Below, in pieces: positions 1-6,609 of a DNA stretch of 8,591 nt. The stretch is from Thermoplasmata archaeon. GTDB taxonomy: Archaea; Thermoplasmatota; Thermoplasmata; GCA-020350865. Within the stretch, counting starts at the first letter, position 1. Every line of letters begins with the position of its first letter. The stretch covers positions 1,261,695-1,270,285 of the forward strand of contig CP070672.1 of the NCBI GenBank assembly GCA_020351895.1, in the 5' to 3' direction. The position numbers were made by a program, and so were the translations under genes. The notes beneath the pieces were generated by a model. The model saw only the letters and a list, made by a program, of their open reading frames with translations. It ran no database searches and was not told the origin of the DNA.

Positions 1-44
1 CTGGGCGGCATATCAATTCTTATGCCTTCCATCTTCGTGGGCAT
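1..44 (-). CDS. 5' end of a gene following gltB domain 1, probably another glutamate synthase domain (partial)
   Basis: Only about 14 codons are visible before the window ends, beginning MPTKMEGIRIDMPP. The ATG at 44-42 shares its A with the TGA stop of the upstream amidotransferase gene (TGATG), the usual arrangement for translational coupling. A GGAGGT Shine-Dalgarno sequence (complement of 51-56) lies 6 bases before this ATG. A second possible ATG at 47-45 is only 3 bases from it and less likely. Archaeal glutamate synthases are often split into separate proteins for the amidotransferase, the GXGXG domain and the FMN domain, so by position this should be one of the latter two. The visible residues do not identify which, and the assignment is inference from context. 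Confidence 0.55.
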   Translation of the reverse strand, partial: MPTKMEGIRIDMPP

Positions 45-1330
45 CATCCCACCTCCAATTTCAGTTTCTTGCCTTCAAACTGCCTTTCTGTTCCGCGCCA
101 AACAAGACCTTTGTAAAGCTGAGCGATAACAGGGTTGCCTGTGATGGGTGCCCAGACTTCACCCTTCTGGGATACCCTTCTTATTGCGCATTCTTCACTT
201 GAGGCGAACACAGTATTCTCATCCTCAGACAGGGCCGCAGTCATTGGTCTCAGCTTCTTTCTGTCTGTTAAGGCGATCATTGAGGGTTTTGGTCGATTTG
301 TACCCACAAGGATGCTGAAGGGTCCGTTTATCATGGCCCTCCCATAGGTTATTCGAAGTGTCATGGCGATCTTCCTTTGATCCTCTGGTAACAGGCAGAT
401 ATCTTCAAAGTACCGTGGTGCCATGGCCATTGATGCGATTAATTTTGGAAGATGATGTTTTCTGCACAGCAAATCCCACATATAGGTAACCACCTCAGAA
501 TCGGTAAGGAGTGTGCACTTGTATCCCCACATCTCAACGTATCTCTTGTTCGTGCCGTAAGATGTTATCTCGCCATTATGACATATGGACCAATCCAATA
601 TGTTGAAGGGATGGGCACCTCCCCACCATCCAGGTGTGTTTGTGGGAAATCTGGAATGAGCGAGCCACATATAACCCTCGTACCTCTCCTTTAGATCGTA
701 GAATTTTGCTATTTCATGGCTCCAGCCATTACCCTTGAAGACTGCCATGTTCTTTCCTGAGGACATGCAGAATGCCCCTTCGATTCTTGAGTTCACATGC
801 ATAACCACATCCACAATGAAGTCATCCTCATTTTCGATATGAGGGCTTTCTTTCAAGGCATTCTCAGGAACTTCCAAGAAAAATCGCCAAATGAGCGGAT
901 AGGGTCCTCTCATCCCCTTGACATTCCTGGTATAAACTTGTTCATCTTTGATGATGTTGGCTACTTTTTTAAAATATTCTTCAACCCTTCCCTTGGCCTC
1001 CTCGTCATCCAATAGTACCTGGATGCAGAAGTGATCAGCCAAATCCGGGAAAAGACCGTAGCAGGCATATCCTGCACCTAAGCCGTTCTCCCTGTCGGTC
1101 ATGGTTGTTATCATGTCCACCACCCTTCTCCCGTTCTCCCTTCTACCGTTTATATTTATCAGCCCTGCAATGCCGCATGCTTCAATGTCCTTTGTAAAAC
1201 CGTTTGGGGGAAGGGTAATGCCTATTCTGCCTTTTTTCTCGCCAAATCTGCCCCTCACCCCTATCCGGGTCAAAGCTCCATGGGAGAAATTTAACCTTGA
1301 ATACGGATCTTTCAGATCTTCAAAATCCAT
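44..1330 (-). CDS. gltB: Glutamate synthase domain 1 (class II glutamine amidotransferase), stand-alone archaeal type
   Basis: This 428-residue protein is the glutaminase part of glutamate synthase. It hydrolyses glutamine and passes the ammonia to the synthase domain that aminates 2-oxoglutarate. The Ntn-type nucleophile is Cys52 in ACGIAG, so about 51 residues must be removed to expose it; bacterial GltB has a propeptide of similar length. Substrate and oxyanion residues are visible: HSRFPTN at 225-231 (Arg227), HNGE at 251-254 and TDSE at 276-279. There is no FMN or GXGXG domain, so it must work with separate partners, probably encoded just downstream. I chose ATG at 1330 because GAGGTG (complement of 1337-1342) lies 6 bases upstream. 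A GTG at 1339, overlapping the stop of the Hdr-like gene, would add three residues. The start follows the upstream stop by one base, implying coupling. Confidence 0.9.
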   Translation of the reverse strand: MDFEDLKDPYSRLNFSHGALTRIGVRGRFGEKKGRIGITLPPNGFTKDIEACGIAGLININGRRENGRRVVDMITTMTDRENGLGAGYACYGLFPDLADHFCIQVLLDDEEAKGRVEEYFKKVANIIKDEQVYTRNVKGMRGPYPLIWRFFLEVPENALKESPHIENEDDFIVDVVMHVNSRIEGAFCMSSGKNMAVFKGNGWSHEIAKFYDLKERYEGYMWLAHSRFPTNTPGWWGGAHPFNILDWSICHNGEITSYGTNKRYVEMWGYKCTLLTDSEVVTYMWDLLCRKHHLPKLIASMAMAPRYFEDICLLPEDQRKIAMTLRITYGRAMINGPFSILVGTNRPKPSMIALTDRKKLRPMTAALSEDENTVFASSEECAIRRVSQKGEVWAPITGNPVIAQLYKGLVWRGTERQFEGKKLKLEVG

Positions 1331-1331
1331 C

Positions 1332-2723
1332 TCATTCACCTCTGTCTTCAGAATTCTCTGTGGATGCTTTTTCCATCAATTTCCTGAGCTTCTTGACTTT
1401 GGGCCCCTTGATTTCTGGAAGCCCCATCTCCTCCCTGATTTCCTCATTGGGAGCAAATGAATACCCAGTATCATGCAGTTCCGAGGTTCGATGGCCTATG
1501 ACCTCTGGATATATGCCTTTGGAAACAGCCATGTTCTTCAGTCTAACAATCAACTTCACCATACCAAAATCCTGAGGGCAATGCTCCACACATTCATGGC
1601 AGTTCATACAGTACCAGATATCTTCCCTTCTCAGTGTTTCATCCACATTGCCCGACAGGATCATATCCAGGATCTCTTTTGGATTGTACTCGGATGTGAC
1701 CATGGCAGTTGAGCAGTCATCAACGCATGCCAAGCATTCGGCGCATATCTTGAGTTGATCCCTGGAAACCTCTTCTTTGAAAACGGTTTCATCCGGTTTT
1801 TCACCAAGAATTAGGTTCACAAGCTCGCCTTCTCTTCCAACACCGCTTTCATAGTGCATTGGCAGGCCCAATTCTTCTGGATTTAGACCAAAAGCAAGGC
1901 CCAATAGCTCGGTGATATAGAATATTGGCATGTACAATCCATCATAATATATCTCGTTGATCTCCTTTTCGCTTCTGAAGAAATGGGCAAAACAGAAGGG
2001 ACAGTTGACAACAAGGGCTTTAACATTTGCTTCCAAGGCAGAGCGAAGAATCCTTCTCGCGGCAGGCACGACATCGTCTTTTCTCCCAATGGAGAGTCCG
2101 CCACCGCAGCATGAGTACATTTCTGAGTAGGAAACACATTCCCCTCCAATGACCTTTACCAGGTCTTCGAGGTATGAAGGCTCGATTGGGTCGTCAAAGC
2201 CCATGTGATCCATTGGTCTTCTGACATGGCATCCTTCAAAGCAGGCGCATTTTAGGTCTGAAAGCGGTTTTACCACTTTTTTCTCTATCGCGTTTGAACC
2301 TATATCATCATGCAATACCTGAATGAGATGCTTCACCTCGATTATACCTTTAAACTCGAGTCCGAATTCCGCGAGCCTCTCGTTTATCCTTTTTCTGAAT
2401 CTTCCCTCCCCTTTTAGCCTTGAATTTGTGCTTTTTAGTGTATCGTAACATCCATTGCACAATGAAAGAATGTCGCATTCGTTTTTCTCAGCCAGGCAAA
2501 GATTTCTAGCTGCAAGTACATACCACAAGTCCTTATCAGAACTCTGTATCGCCATCTGATTGGGGCAGCAGCTGGCTTCTTCTATGGTTTTGATTTCCAC
2601 TCCCAGTTTTTCAAGAACCTTTCTTGAAGCCTTTTCAATGAAAGGAAATTTACTGGGAATCAGACAGCCTGTGAACAATGAATATGTTTTTTCCTCGGAT
2701 TTTTTCAAGCAATCCCTCTCCAC
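1332..2723 (-). CDS. HdrB-HdrC fusion protein (heterodisulfide reductase-like iron-sulfur oxidoreductase)
   Basis: This 463-residue soluble protein carries a HdrB-like half followed by a HdrC-like half. Two CCG-type cluster sites are complete: C20, C52-C53, C89, C92 and C165, C205-C206, C241, C244. Their spacing (32/1/36/3 and 40/1/35/3) matches methanogen HdrB, as I recall it, almost exactly. The C-terminal half has two 4Fe-4S motifs of CX2CX2CX3C form, at 327-337 and 372-382. In classical HdrD the order is HdrC then HdrB, so this fusion is reversed. No HdrA-type flavin domain is present. The gene starts 30 bases after lrp and its end abuts gltB domain 1, suggesting an electron-carrier role linked to glutamate synthase; that link is inference, and a true thiol-disulfide role is equally possible. 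The start is GTG; a TTG five codons in, preceded by GGAGAGG, is an alternative. Confidence 0.85.
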   Translation of the reverse strand: MERDCLKKSEEKTYSLFTGCLIPSKFPFIEKASRKVLEKLGVEIKTIEEASCCPNQMAIQSSDKDLWYVLAARNLCLAEKNECDILSLCNGCYDTLKSTNSRLKGEGRFRKRINERLAEFGLEFKGIIEVKHLIQVLHDDIGSNAIEKKVVKPLSDLKCACFEGCHVRRPMDHMGFDDPIEPSYLEDLVKVIGGECVSYSEMYSCCGGGLSIGRKDDVVPAARRILRSALEANVKALVVNCPFCFAHFFRSEKEINEIYYDGLYMPIFYITELLGLAFGLNPEELGLPMHYESGVGREGELVNLILGEKPDETVFKEEVSRDQLKICAECLACVDDCSTAMVTSEYNPKEILDMILSGNVDETLRREDIWYCMNCHECVEHCPQDFGMVKLIVRLKNMAVSKGIYPEVIGHRTSELHDTGYSFAPNEEIREEMGLPEIKGPKVKKLRKLMEKASTENSEDRGE

Positions 2724-2753
2724 TTACTATTTTCCTTATTAAGATTAATATCC

Positions 2754-3203
2754 TTAGATTTTAGGTACGAATCCCTCTTTTATTACATTTAAAACCAATT
2801 TTGTGTGGGTGCGAAGAACGAACTTCTGCCCTGCTAGGTCTTTGATGAATTTATTTAGCTCTTCTGTATTCTGGAATTTGGTAACGAATGTGGTATCATA
2901 TTCACCTGTGATGTCGTATATGGAACAGATATTCCTGTATTTTGAGAATTTCTTCAAAAGTTCCTCCAAATGGCCCCCCTTGATTCTGACATCAATTAGG
3001 GCGCAAATGTCAAAGCCAAGTTTTTTCGCATCCAGCTCGGGAATTATCCTTGCTATAATCTTATCCTCTTTCATGCGTTTTATCCTGTTGTGGACAGTGC
3101 CTACAGAGGTGCCCACCTCCGATGCTATGGATTCGTAGTTTACAGATGCATCTTTACACAAGATCCCAAGGATATTGCGGTCCAATTCGTCGATGCTCTT
3201 CAT
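2754..3203 (-). CDS. Lrp/AsnC family transcriptional regulator
   Basis: This 149-residue protein has the typical length and two-domain layout of Lrp/AsnC regulators. The N-terminal winged helix-turn-helix spans about 4-52 (LDRNILGIL, then the recognition helix around VGTVHNRIKRM). A C-terminal RAM ligand-binding and oligomerisation domain covers about 62-145, with the conserved GEYD turn at 100-103. Such proteins bind DNA as dimers or octamers and respond to amino acids. It heads the run lrp, hdrBC-like, gltB, so control of this glutamate synthase operon, and of itself, is the simplest reading; E. coli Lrp controls gltBD in a comparable way. A TATA-like element (3244-3252) lies about 41 bases upstream, giving a short leader, and I see no clear Shine-Dalgarno sequence. 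The effector cannot be told from sequence. Confidence 0.9.
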   Translation of the reverse strand: MKSIDELDRNILGILCKDASVNYESIASEVGTSVGTVHNRIKRMKEDKIIARIIPELDAKKLGFDICALIDVRIKGGHLEELLKKFSKYRNICSIYDITGEYDTTFVTKFQNTEELNKFIKDLAGQKFVLRTHTKLVLNVIKEGFVPKI

Positions 3204-3243
3204 ATTTTTCTACACCTTGGGGCATTGATATAGGTTTAATAGG

Positions 3244-3252
3244 ATTTAAAGG
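3244..3252 (-). promoter_or_regulatory. Probable TATA box of the lrp-hdr-gltB operon
   Basis: On the minus strand the sequence reads CCTTTAAAT, a good archaeal TATA-box form, about 41 bases before the lrp start. Transcription would begin about 25 bases downstream, near 3220, leaving a leader of roughly 17 bases. This fits the absence of a clear ribosome binding site. Confidence 0.5.
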
Positions 3253-3334
3253 TTTTCATCAAATTTTCATTTTTTATAAAATTTTTTCACTTTTTTATGA
3301 AGTTCCTAAATATCCTCAATATAAAAAAAAAAAA
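3253..3334. promoter_or_regulatory. AT-rich divergent intergenic tract with phased A/T runs
   Basis: This tract lies between the outward-facing promoters of lrp and pcc1. TTTTCA occurs at 3253, 3264 and 3284, spaced 11 and 20 bases, about one and two helical turns. A TTTTATAAAA palindrome sits at 3272-3281 and a run of 12 A at 3323-3334. Phased A-tracts bend DNA, and Lrp-type regulators often bind bent AT-rich sites, so an autoregulatory site is plausible. No defined operator consensus can be assigned. Confidence 0.35.
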
Positions 3335-3343
3335 GCTGAAAAC

Positions 3344-3353
3344 AATATAAAAG
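3344..3353 (+). promoter_or_regulatory. Probable TATA box for pcc1-prefoldin beta
   Basis: AATATAAAAG is a strong archaeal TATA match. Initiation would fall near 3378, giving a leader of about 43 bases before the pcc1 GTG. A second weaker candidate, TTTAATAA at about 3392-3399, would give an almost leaderless transcript. Confidence 0.5.
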
Positions 3354-3420
3354 GCTTTTTGCCGTTTTTTCTCCTCAATATCGCAACAATCTTTTAATAA
3401 CCTCATACCATTAAGGTCCT

Positions 3421-3675
3421 GTGAAGTCTGCCCAAATAATCCTTCAAAAAGGTAAAATCGCGGATGTTGTGGTAAAGGCACTTTACCCTGAGATGGACAG
3501 AAAGATTCCGAGAACGAAGGTGGATCTGAAAGAGGATGAGGAAAATATTCTAATCAATATTCAGGCTCAGGATGTAAACGCCTGAAGGGCAGCAATGAAC
3601 TCATATCTGAGATGGATGAAGGTATGTGTCGACACATACATGGAAACCGAGGATAATGATTCAAAAGAACCCTGA
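3421..3675 (+). pseudogene. pcc1: KEOPS complex subunit Pcc1, interrupted by an in-frame UGA at codon 55
   Basis: Reading from GTG at 3421 gives a Pcc1-like protein of 84 codons, the usual family size, with TGA at 3583-3585 and a second TGA at 3673-3675. Before the first TGA it reads VVVKALYPEMDRKIPRTKV and then a strand ending IQAQDVNA. Directly after it, in the same frame, comes RAAMNSYLRWMKVCVDTYME. In Pcc1 proteins these parts join as a conserved D..ALRAA.NSYLRW stretch, so the UGA stands where Leu is normal; one base change from TTA would produce it. Pcc1 is the dimerisation subunit of KEOPS, which makes the t6A37 tRNA modification. The downstream prefoldin beta gene is a usual euryarchaeal neighbour. 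TGA also ends at least four other genes here, so a general code change is unlikely. Nonsense mutation, sequence error, or readthrough all remain open. An in-frame TAA just upstream fixes GTG as the start, with AGGT close before it. Confidence 0.8.
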
Positions 3676-3734
3676 AATACCCAAATGCATGCAAAGAATT
3701 AAAAAATAGAAAATGAATCTCGCGGTGTGATGAC

Positions 3735-4106
3735 ATGGCTGATGAAATATCTCCACAGTTACAGAATAAAATCGCCCAGTTCCAGCAAATGCAGCAGCAA
3801 ATTCAAATGCTCTCTTCCCAGAAATTCCAGTTGGAAGCACAGTTGAGGGACACTGAACGGGCAATTGAGGAACTAGCGAAAGCTCCGGCTGAAGCGCCGA
3901 TTTATAAGAGCGTAGGAAGTCTAATGGTTAGGGCTGAGAATAAGGAAAGCATAGAGAAGGAATTGGCCGAAAAGAAGGAGACCATCGATATCCGAATAAA
4001 AGCCTTGGATAGACAAGAGAAGCATCTGGTTGAAAAGTATCAGACATTGCAGCAGGAACTATCACAAGCCCTTTCAGCAGGGAAGCAGGAATCAGGTGGT
4101 TCCTAG
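3735..4106 (+). CDS. pfdB: Prefoldin subunit beta
   Basis: This 123-residue protein is the beta subunit of archaeal prefoldin, the alpha2-beta4 'jellyfish' chaperone that captures unfolded proteins and delivers them to the thermosome. The sequence shows an N-terminal coiled-coil helix (about 4-50, rich in Gln and heptad hydrophobics). A central beta-hairpin segment follows, typified by PIYKSVGSLMV at 55-65, then a C-terminal coiled-coil helix (about 70-115). The tail ends in a short Gly/Ser-rich stretch. Length and motif order are normal for the family. It lies 59 bases after the end of the pcc1 frame and is probably co-transcribed with it, a common euryarchaeal arrangement. The GGTG before the ATG is a weak ribosome binding site. 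An oligo-T terminator follows. Confidence 0.95.
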   Translation: MADEISPQLQNKIAQFQQMQQQIQMLSSQKFQLEAQLRDTERAIEELAKAPAEAPIYKSVGSLMVRAENKESIEKELAEKKETIDIRIKALDRQEKHLVEKYQTLQQELSQALSAGKQESGGS

Positions 4107-4121
4107 GGTTAATCAGACCTT

Positions 4122-4141
4122 AAAAAGCGTTTCTTTTTTTT
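4122..4141 (+). terminator. Oligo-T terminator after prefoldin beta
   Basis: AAAAAG (4122-4127) can pair with CTTTTT (4133-4138) around a 5-base loop, and the run continues as eight T in a row (4134-4141). Archaeal RNA polymerase terminates at T-rich stretches, and this one lies 15 bases after the prefoldin stop and before the next promoter. Confidence 0.6.
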
Positions 4142-4180
4142 GGATTTTGGCCGTTTAAACCATATTTTCAGAGGTTAATA

Positions 4181-4188
4181 ATTTATAC
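4181..4188 (+). promoter_or_regulatory. Probable TATA box of the signal peptidase pair
   Basis: ATTTATAC lies about 34-41 bases before the ATG at 4222. Initiation about 25 bases downstream, near 4210, would give a leader of only some 12 bases, consistent with the lack of a Shine-Dalgarno sequence before this start. Confidence 0.5.
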
Positions 4189-4221
4189 CAAAACCATTAT
4201 TCACCACCCTAATGTGATTGC

Positions 4222-5511
4222 ATGTTGGTCAATTTAGCGGGAATAGAGGAGGTAAATAAAGGAGGGGGCGAAACCGAGGAATCGGATATTTTGGATAGTA
4301 TAATTGAGGAAGCAGAAAAGAACGCAAAAGGGGATGAAGAAAGAGACATTGAGGAAGAAAAAGTGGATAAAGAGGTATTGGAAGAAGAGGAAGGTGAAGA
4401 GGAAGGGGAAGAAAAGGAGATTAAAGAGGGACTGAAGGATAAGGAGGAGAAAAAGGAGAAGAGACTGTTTTTATCGACTTTATGGGATTTGGCAAAGGAT
4501 GTCATAATCGCCTTAATCATAGTGATAATAATTATCAGTAGTATCTACATATATACAGGTAATTGGCCTCCTGTTGTTGTTGTGGAATCCGACAGCATGC
4601 AGCACAGTGATGATGAGAGTTTTTTAGGTGTCATCGACACTGGAGATTTGGTGCTTGTAAAAAGCATTGAAAGCGAAAAAGATGTAATCACCTATATGAA
4701 GGGAAAGAGGATAGATCATGAAACTTACAGCGAGTACGGGGATGTACTGATATACAGAAAGAATGGATACTCTGATACAACTCCTGTCATTCACAGGGCC
4801 TTGATTTGGTTGGAATACAACGAAACGTCAAACAGCTTCGATGTACCCGAGCTGAAACACCATGAGACCCCGGATGAATGGGAGGTTCTCGGGGGGGCAA
4901 ATCGATGGTACAACATCACAGGTATCTTGCTTTTAAAGGACATCGGCTACGACAATGAAGACGTGAGAATCGATTTAAACAATATTTTCAATACCTACGC
5001 AATACAGGGGGTAGAGCCCCACAGCGGCTTCGTCACCTTGGGAGACCACAACCTAGGCAATTACGATCAGAACATGCTGCCTGATGATCACGGTGCTCGT
5101 GTAAGACCTGTACGTCCCGATTGGGTCGTTGGCAAGGGAAGAGGTGAGCTGCCTTGGTTCGGCCTCATTAAGCTTTGGTTCAGTGAGGAGACCAGAGACG
5201 AGGCAGAGGGTGCCCCCTCAAACAGCTGGACAATGCTTTTCATAACCCTGGTATTGATAATCGCAGTTCCGATAGCAATCGATATATTACTGATTTTATA
5301 TGAGAGGAAAAAGGCGAAGAGGGAAGAAGAAAAAGAGGCCGAAGAAAAGGAATCTGAAAAGAAAATAAGGGAGGAAGAGCCTCTGCCTTTTGGAGAAGCA
5401 CTCGAGGAAGAGGAAGAGCCACCCCCACCTGAGGATTTGGAGGAAGAGGAGGAGCCACCTCCACCTGAAGATTTAGAGGAAGAGGAGGAGCCCCCTCCAC
5501 CAGAGGATTAG
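4222..5511 (+). CDS. Signal peptidase I (S26B, archaeal/SEC11 type) with acidic N-terminal and repeat-bearing C-terminal tails
   Basis: This 429-residue membrane protease should cleave signal peptides from secreted proteins on the outer face. Residues 1-80 are a Glu/Lys-rich cytoplasmic extension. TM1 is about 93-111 and is followed by YTGNWPP. The catalytic Ser125 sits in ESDSM, the box C strand is GDLVLVK (141-147), and His191 in VIHR replaces the bacterial Lys, as in SEC11. Box E GDHNLGNYD (274-282) supplies Asp. A long insertion separates the His and Asp boxes. TM2 is about 337-360. The tail from 361 is charged and ends in three LEEEEEPPPPED repeats (394-429). Most archaeal signal peptidases are much shorter and lack such tails. 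It is followed after 60 bases by a paralogue. The ATG is near-leaderless; no later start has a well-placed ribosome site. Confidence 0.88.
   Translation: MLVNLAGIEEVNKGGGETEESDILDSIIEEAEKNAKGDEERDIEEEKVDKEVLEEEEGEEEGEEKEIKEGLKDKEEKKEKRLFLSTLWDLAKDVIIALIIVIIIISSIYIYTGNWPPVVVVESDSMQHSDDESFLGVIDTGDLVLVKSIESEKDVITYMKGKRIDHETYSEYGDVLIYRKNGYSDTTPVIHRALIWLEYNETSNSFDVPELKHHETPDEWEVLGGANRWYNITGILLLKDIGYDNEDVRIDLNNIFNTYAIQGVEPHSGFVTLGDHNLGNYDQNMLPDDHGARVRPVRPDWVVGKGRGELPWFGLIKLWFSEETRDEAEGAPSNSWTMLFITLVLIIAVPIAIDILLILYERKKAKREEEKEAEEKESEKKIREEEPLPFGEALEEEEEPPPPEDLEEEEEPPPPEDLEEEEEPPPPED
5401..5508 (+). repeat. Three tandem 36-bp repeats encoding LEEEEEPPPPED
   Basis: The copies are 5401-5436, 5437-5472 and 5473-5508, directly before the TAG stop. 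By eye they differ at 4 to 6 bases per pair, and every difference is synonymous, so the peptide repeat is identical three times. The second peptidase ends in what looks like one degenerate copy. Confidence 0.9.
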
Positions 5512-5571
5512 GATGTGGACCATCAACTGATTGAGGATATATCCTGCTTATCATAAGAGGAAGAGGAAAAA

Positions 5572-6591
5572 ATGGACAATATAATCGAAGAAGGATCAAA
5601 GGATAAGCCCGAAAGCGAGCCGGTTAGACGGAAGAAATTCTTCTCCTCGTGGAAAGGATATATGATCAAGTATACGATAATATGGTTCGTGATTCTCATA
5701 ATTTTTTTCAGAAGCATTTTCATTTATACAGGCAATTGGCCCTCAATGATTGTTGTGGAGTCCAACAGTATGCAGAGAAGCGAAGATGAGGCCTTTTTAG
5801 GTACCATCGATATGGGGGACATGGTACTTGTTAAAGATATTGAAAACAAAGACGATGTCATCTCCTATATGAAAGGAAAAAGGATTGGACATGAAACTTA
5901 CGGTGAGTACGGAGATGTTATAATCTACAGAAAGAACGGTTACACCGATACCACACCAGTGATCCATAGGGCCATTGTTTGGTTGGAATACAATGAAACA
6001 TCCAACAGCTACGATATCCCTGAGTTGAAACATCACGAGAAAGGAGATGAGAGGGATTGGTATGTTGTTGGAGAAGATGACAGATGGTACAATCTGGCAC
6101 AAACTGTTGTGTTAAGGGATATCGGTAATGATCATGAGGATGTCAACATCAAACTCGGTGGTATTCTCAGTTCCTTTGCTCTTTCGGGAGTAAAACCGCA
6201 TAGTGGATTCATCACATTGGGAGATAACAATCTTGGTATTATCGATCAGGGTGCGTTGCCCGATGGCCATGGCGGTCGGGTGAGACCTGTAGTACCAGAA
6301 TGGGTTATAGGGAAGGCCAGAGGTGAACTACCTGGATTGGGTTTGATAAAAATACAGAATTCTGACCCTGAGAGCTTGGAGATGGCACCTTCCAACAGTT
6401 GGAGCATGTTCTTCTTATCTGCGGTGCTCCTATTTGTTATATTTTTTGGTATACCGATTTGTCTATTTATTATTGAAATATTGTTAAAAAAGAGAAGAGC
6501 CAAAATAGAGAAGGAGGGAAAGGAGGAGGATATGCCTTTGTCCCAAGAAAGTATTGAAGAAGGGAATAATAAGCCTCCTTCCCATGATTGA
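5572..6591 (+). CDS. Signal peptidase I (S26B, archaeal/SEC11 type), second tandem paralogue
   Basis: This 339-residue paralogue of the preceding gene has the same layout: a short charged N-terminus (1-30), TM1 about 32-51, YTGNWP, and catalytic Ser66 in ESNSM. It then has GDMVLVK (82-88), His132 in VIHR, box E GDNNLGIID (217-225), TM2 about 279-303 and a charged tail. All catalytic residues are present, so both copies look active. Across the 105 residues from YTGNWP to ELKHHE about 82 match the first copy by eye. The flanking tails differ strongly: this copy lacks the 80-residue acidic extension and the expanded repeats, though its end (EEDMPLSQESIEEGNNKPP) resembles a single unit of the first copy's tail. 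GAGG lies 8 bases before the ATG. It is probably co-transcribed with the first gene and converges on cdc6 with an 18-base gap. Confidence 0.88.
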   Translation: MDNIIEEGSKDKPESEPVRRKKFFSSWKGYMIKYTIIWFVILIIFFRSIFIYTGNWPSMIVVESNSMQRSEDEAFLGTIDMGDMVLVKDIENKDDVISYMKGKRIGHETYGEYGDVIIYRKNGYTDTTPVIHRAIVWLEYNETSNSYDIPELKHHEKGDERDWYVVGEDDRWYNLAQTVVLRDIGNDHEDVNIKLGGILSSFALSGVKPHSGFITLGDNNLGIIDQGALPDGHGGRVRPVVPEWVIGKARGELPGLGLIKIQNSDPESLEMAPSNSWSMFFLSAVLLFVIFFGIPICLFIIEILLKKRRAKIEKEGKEEDMPLSQESIEEGNNKPPSHD

Positions 6592-6609
6592 GAATCGGAT
6601 TGAAAGTTT

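Noticed and set aside
3204..3420. Small RNA or missing ribosomal/rpoP gene upstream of pcc1
   Set aside because: The region has no usable reading frame or structured GC-rich segment; it looks purely like promoter DNA.
3583..3585. Selenocysteine insertion at the pcc1 UGA
   Set aside because: The position is normally a buried Leu, no redox role is known for Pcc1, and I saw no convincing SECIS-like hairpin in the following bases.
3554..3864. Two overlapping minus-strand reading frames across pcc1 and prefoldin
   Set aside because: They oppose well-recognised genes, have no family features and no ribosome sites.
4209..4520. Serine-rich reading frame on the minus strand
   Set aside because: It is the antisense shadow of the Glu/Lys-rich purine tract of the first signal peptidase.
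5509..5553. TAG readthrough (pyrrolysine) extending the first signal peptidase by 14 residues to the next in-frame TAA
   Set aside because: The extension has no recognisable similarity and the repeat tail already ends cleanly. The prefoldin TAG is followed almost at once by TAA, so TAG behaves as a normal stop.
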